Of a stretch of 64,000 nt of DNA, positions 62,842 through 64,000 are shown piece after piece (the first letter of the stretch is position 1; each line of letters starts with the position of its first letter). Origin of the DNA: Corynebacterium breve (GTDB lineage Bacteria; Actinomycetota; Actinomycetes; Mycobacteriales; Mycobacteriaceae); the NCBI RefSeq assembly GCF_030252165.1, contig NZ_CP126969.1:434001-498000 (forward strand), given 5' to 3'. The notes below the pieces were generated by a model that saw only the letters and a program-made list of their open reading frames with translations, did no database searches and had not been told where the DNA came from. Both the position numbers and the translations under genes were made by a program.

Positions 62842-64000
62842 TTGCCGAGGAATACCAGCTCGTCGCCACGCTTTTCGACGATCGCATCGCCCGCATTGGC
62901 AAGCGAGACAGGGCCGTCGTAGCTGCCGCGATCGACGGGGATGGTGTTCTCGATGGCTTGGGTCTTCCAGTCGGCAACTGCGATTCCGTTGATCACGGGG
63001 AATAGGAGCTTGCCGTCGATAGCGATGCCGGTGCCGAGCGCGCCCTCGTAGATTGTGTTGACGGCCATATTTGCGGGGTTAAGTAGGAGCAAGCGCGAGC
63101 CGTCGAAGAAGGACATGTGATTCGGCAGGTCGGCGACAGCCGGTTCGAACAGTCCCTCCGTGGCCTCGATCGGCTGTACGGCGGAGCGGGAGACTTCTTC
63201 ACCTGCCTTGTCGATGCCCACAATTTCAGTGGACTCCGGCAGGTAGATGGCCGCAACTTCTTGACCTACCGCAACTAACACGGAGTTGTCTGAGATCTTT
63301 GCGTTTGCAGTGACCTCGGGTTTACGGGAGTCCTCCGGAGTGGTGTCTTGCATACGCAGCCACGTTTCGTCAGAACACTTTTCTGTCACAGCGAGCAATT
63401 CGGTGCGAGTCAGCGCCGAGGTGATCGTGCAGTCGCGATTGGGCTGCATGTCGGATTCTTGCGGGGCCTCAACTTCGCCGTACTCCACGGTGCGCACCAG
63501 ATCGGAGCGCCAAATCTCGACGCGTTTGTCGGATACGGTGCCGATGCGGTCGTTGGATGAAATGTTGACCACCTGTTCAGGTGCGGGTGCGGAGCGAGTG
63601 CCGGCGTACTTGCCGGAGGATGCATCGATCGCGATGACATCGCCGCAGCCGAGGTGGGTTTTGTACGTGGCCACGAATTTGCCCCAGGCGCCGGAGAGAG
63701 AGCACAACTCGGCATCGGAACGCTTGTACGTCCACGCTATATCGCCTTGCGGTGTGTACGCGGTGAGCGTGTCGTCGGCGTATGCGGCGATCATCCCTTC
63801 GACCATGACTGGTTTGAGAGCGGGGGAGGCGTCGTCGATACGCGTGATCTCGGTGAGCTCCGTTGGGACGACTGCCAGCTGTCCATAGTCGGCATGGTCT
63901 TTGTCGGAGGAAGTCAACTCAGCAGAGCGAATCGGCGCGGAGAAGAAAGCAATTGCGAATAACGAGATCGCCAGAACGGAGATCACAGCCAACGCGATTA
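62838..64000 (-). CDS. Membrane-anchored PQQ-like beta-propeller protein, 5' end outside window
   Basis: At least 384 residues; the frame stays open to the window edge, so the N-terminus is probably cut off. The visible start is a membrane helix (VISVLAISLFAIAFF). The rest shows repeated propeller blades (EGMIAAYADDTLTAYTPQGDIAWTYKR, GDVIAIDASSGKYAGT). One cysteine pair (CSLS ... LGCGD) may form a disulfide outside the membrane. Function is unknown. Confidence 0.75.
   Translation of the reverse strand, partial: IALAVISVLAISLFAIAFFSAPIRSAELTSSDKDHADYGQLAVVPTELTEITRIDDASPALKPVMVEGMIAAYADDTLTAYTPQGDIAWTYKRSDAELCSLSGAWGKFVATYKTHLGCGDVIAIDASSGKYAGTRSAPAPEQVVNISSNDRIGTVSDKRVEIWRSDLVRTVEYGEVEAPQESDMQPNRDCTITSALTRTELLAVTEKCSDETWLRMQDTTPEDSRKPEVTANAKISDNSVLVAVGQEVAAIYLPESTEIVGIDKAGEEVSRSAVQPIEATEGLFEPAVADLPNHMSFFDGSRLLLLNPANMAVNTIYEGALGTGIAIDGKLLFPVINGIAVADWKTQAIENTIPVDRGSYDGPVSLANAGDAIVEKRGDELVFLGN

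Overview
This window looks like the chromosome of a Corynebacterium species or a very close relative. The gene content is typical of Corynebacteriales: tmk-mtrA-mtrB-lpqB, the lcp/wbbL/GDP-mannose block with whiB2-type and DUF3499 genes, accD1-birA-purK-purE, sigH-rshA-whcE, and a 24-codon bL37 gene. The GC content is moderate. I see no rRNA, tRNA, insertion sequence, prophage or CRISPR array.

Layout. 1-4080 (mostly minus strand): a frameshifted membrane protein gene cut by the window edge, a two-gene cassette (MazG-like pyrophosphohydrolase plus a GIY-YIG/DUF2075 ATPase), and a cytoplasmic metallophosphoesterase. 4306-9969: a KstD-like flavoprotein, a Prx6-type peroxiredoxin, and two Tat-exported phosphatases (a paralogue of the first phosphoesterase, and PhoD). 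10351-16329: acyl-CoA carboxylase beta chain divergent from birA, then a PH-domain membrane protein, purK, purE, a YdcF-like protein and an SDR. 16397-17189: a small accessory gene bounded by 29-bp near-identical direct repeats at the 3' end of the next gene. 17164-20512: sugar ABC importer of TusEFG/LpqY-SugAB type without its ATPase. 20646-31096: cell-envelope block (LCP ligase, WbbL, mannose-1-P guanylyltransferase, WhiB2, ManB, TobH-like, ManA) ending in a frameshifted Pro/Thr-rich surface protein.

31458-43406: DUF4259, sahH, tmk, mtrAB, lpqB, comF, hpf, secA, an Rv3235-like gene, a HAD-like protein and a DUF6912-like protein, then an HNH endonuclease (43500-44582). 44575-46846: rsgA and aroA. 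46875-59243: a complete group-1 [NiFe]-hydrogenase locus with hyaA, hyaB, hyaC, hyaD, hypB, hypF, hypE and hypD, two hypA, two hypC, and an orphan large-subunit-like (HupK-like) gene. It sits between aroA/rsgA and the SRAP gene, which are close neighbours in mycobacteria. 59245-64000: SRAP/YedK, YbaK, sigH-rshA, bL37, whcE, a membrane protein and an edge-truncated beta-propeller protein.

Most unusual points: the hydrogenase cytochrome b subunit carries an N-terminal region that reads like the nucleotide-binding domain of a P-type ATPase; an orphan hydrogenase-like large subunit keeps both cysteine pairs; the GIY-YIG/DUF2075-MazG pair may be a defence module; one gene sits in a repeat-bounded micro-cassette; and two single-base frameshifts hit surface or membrane protein genes.
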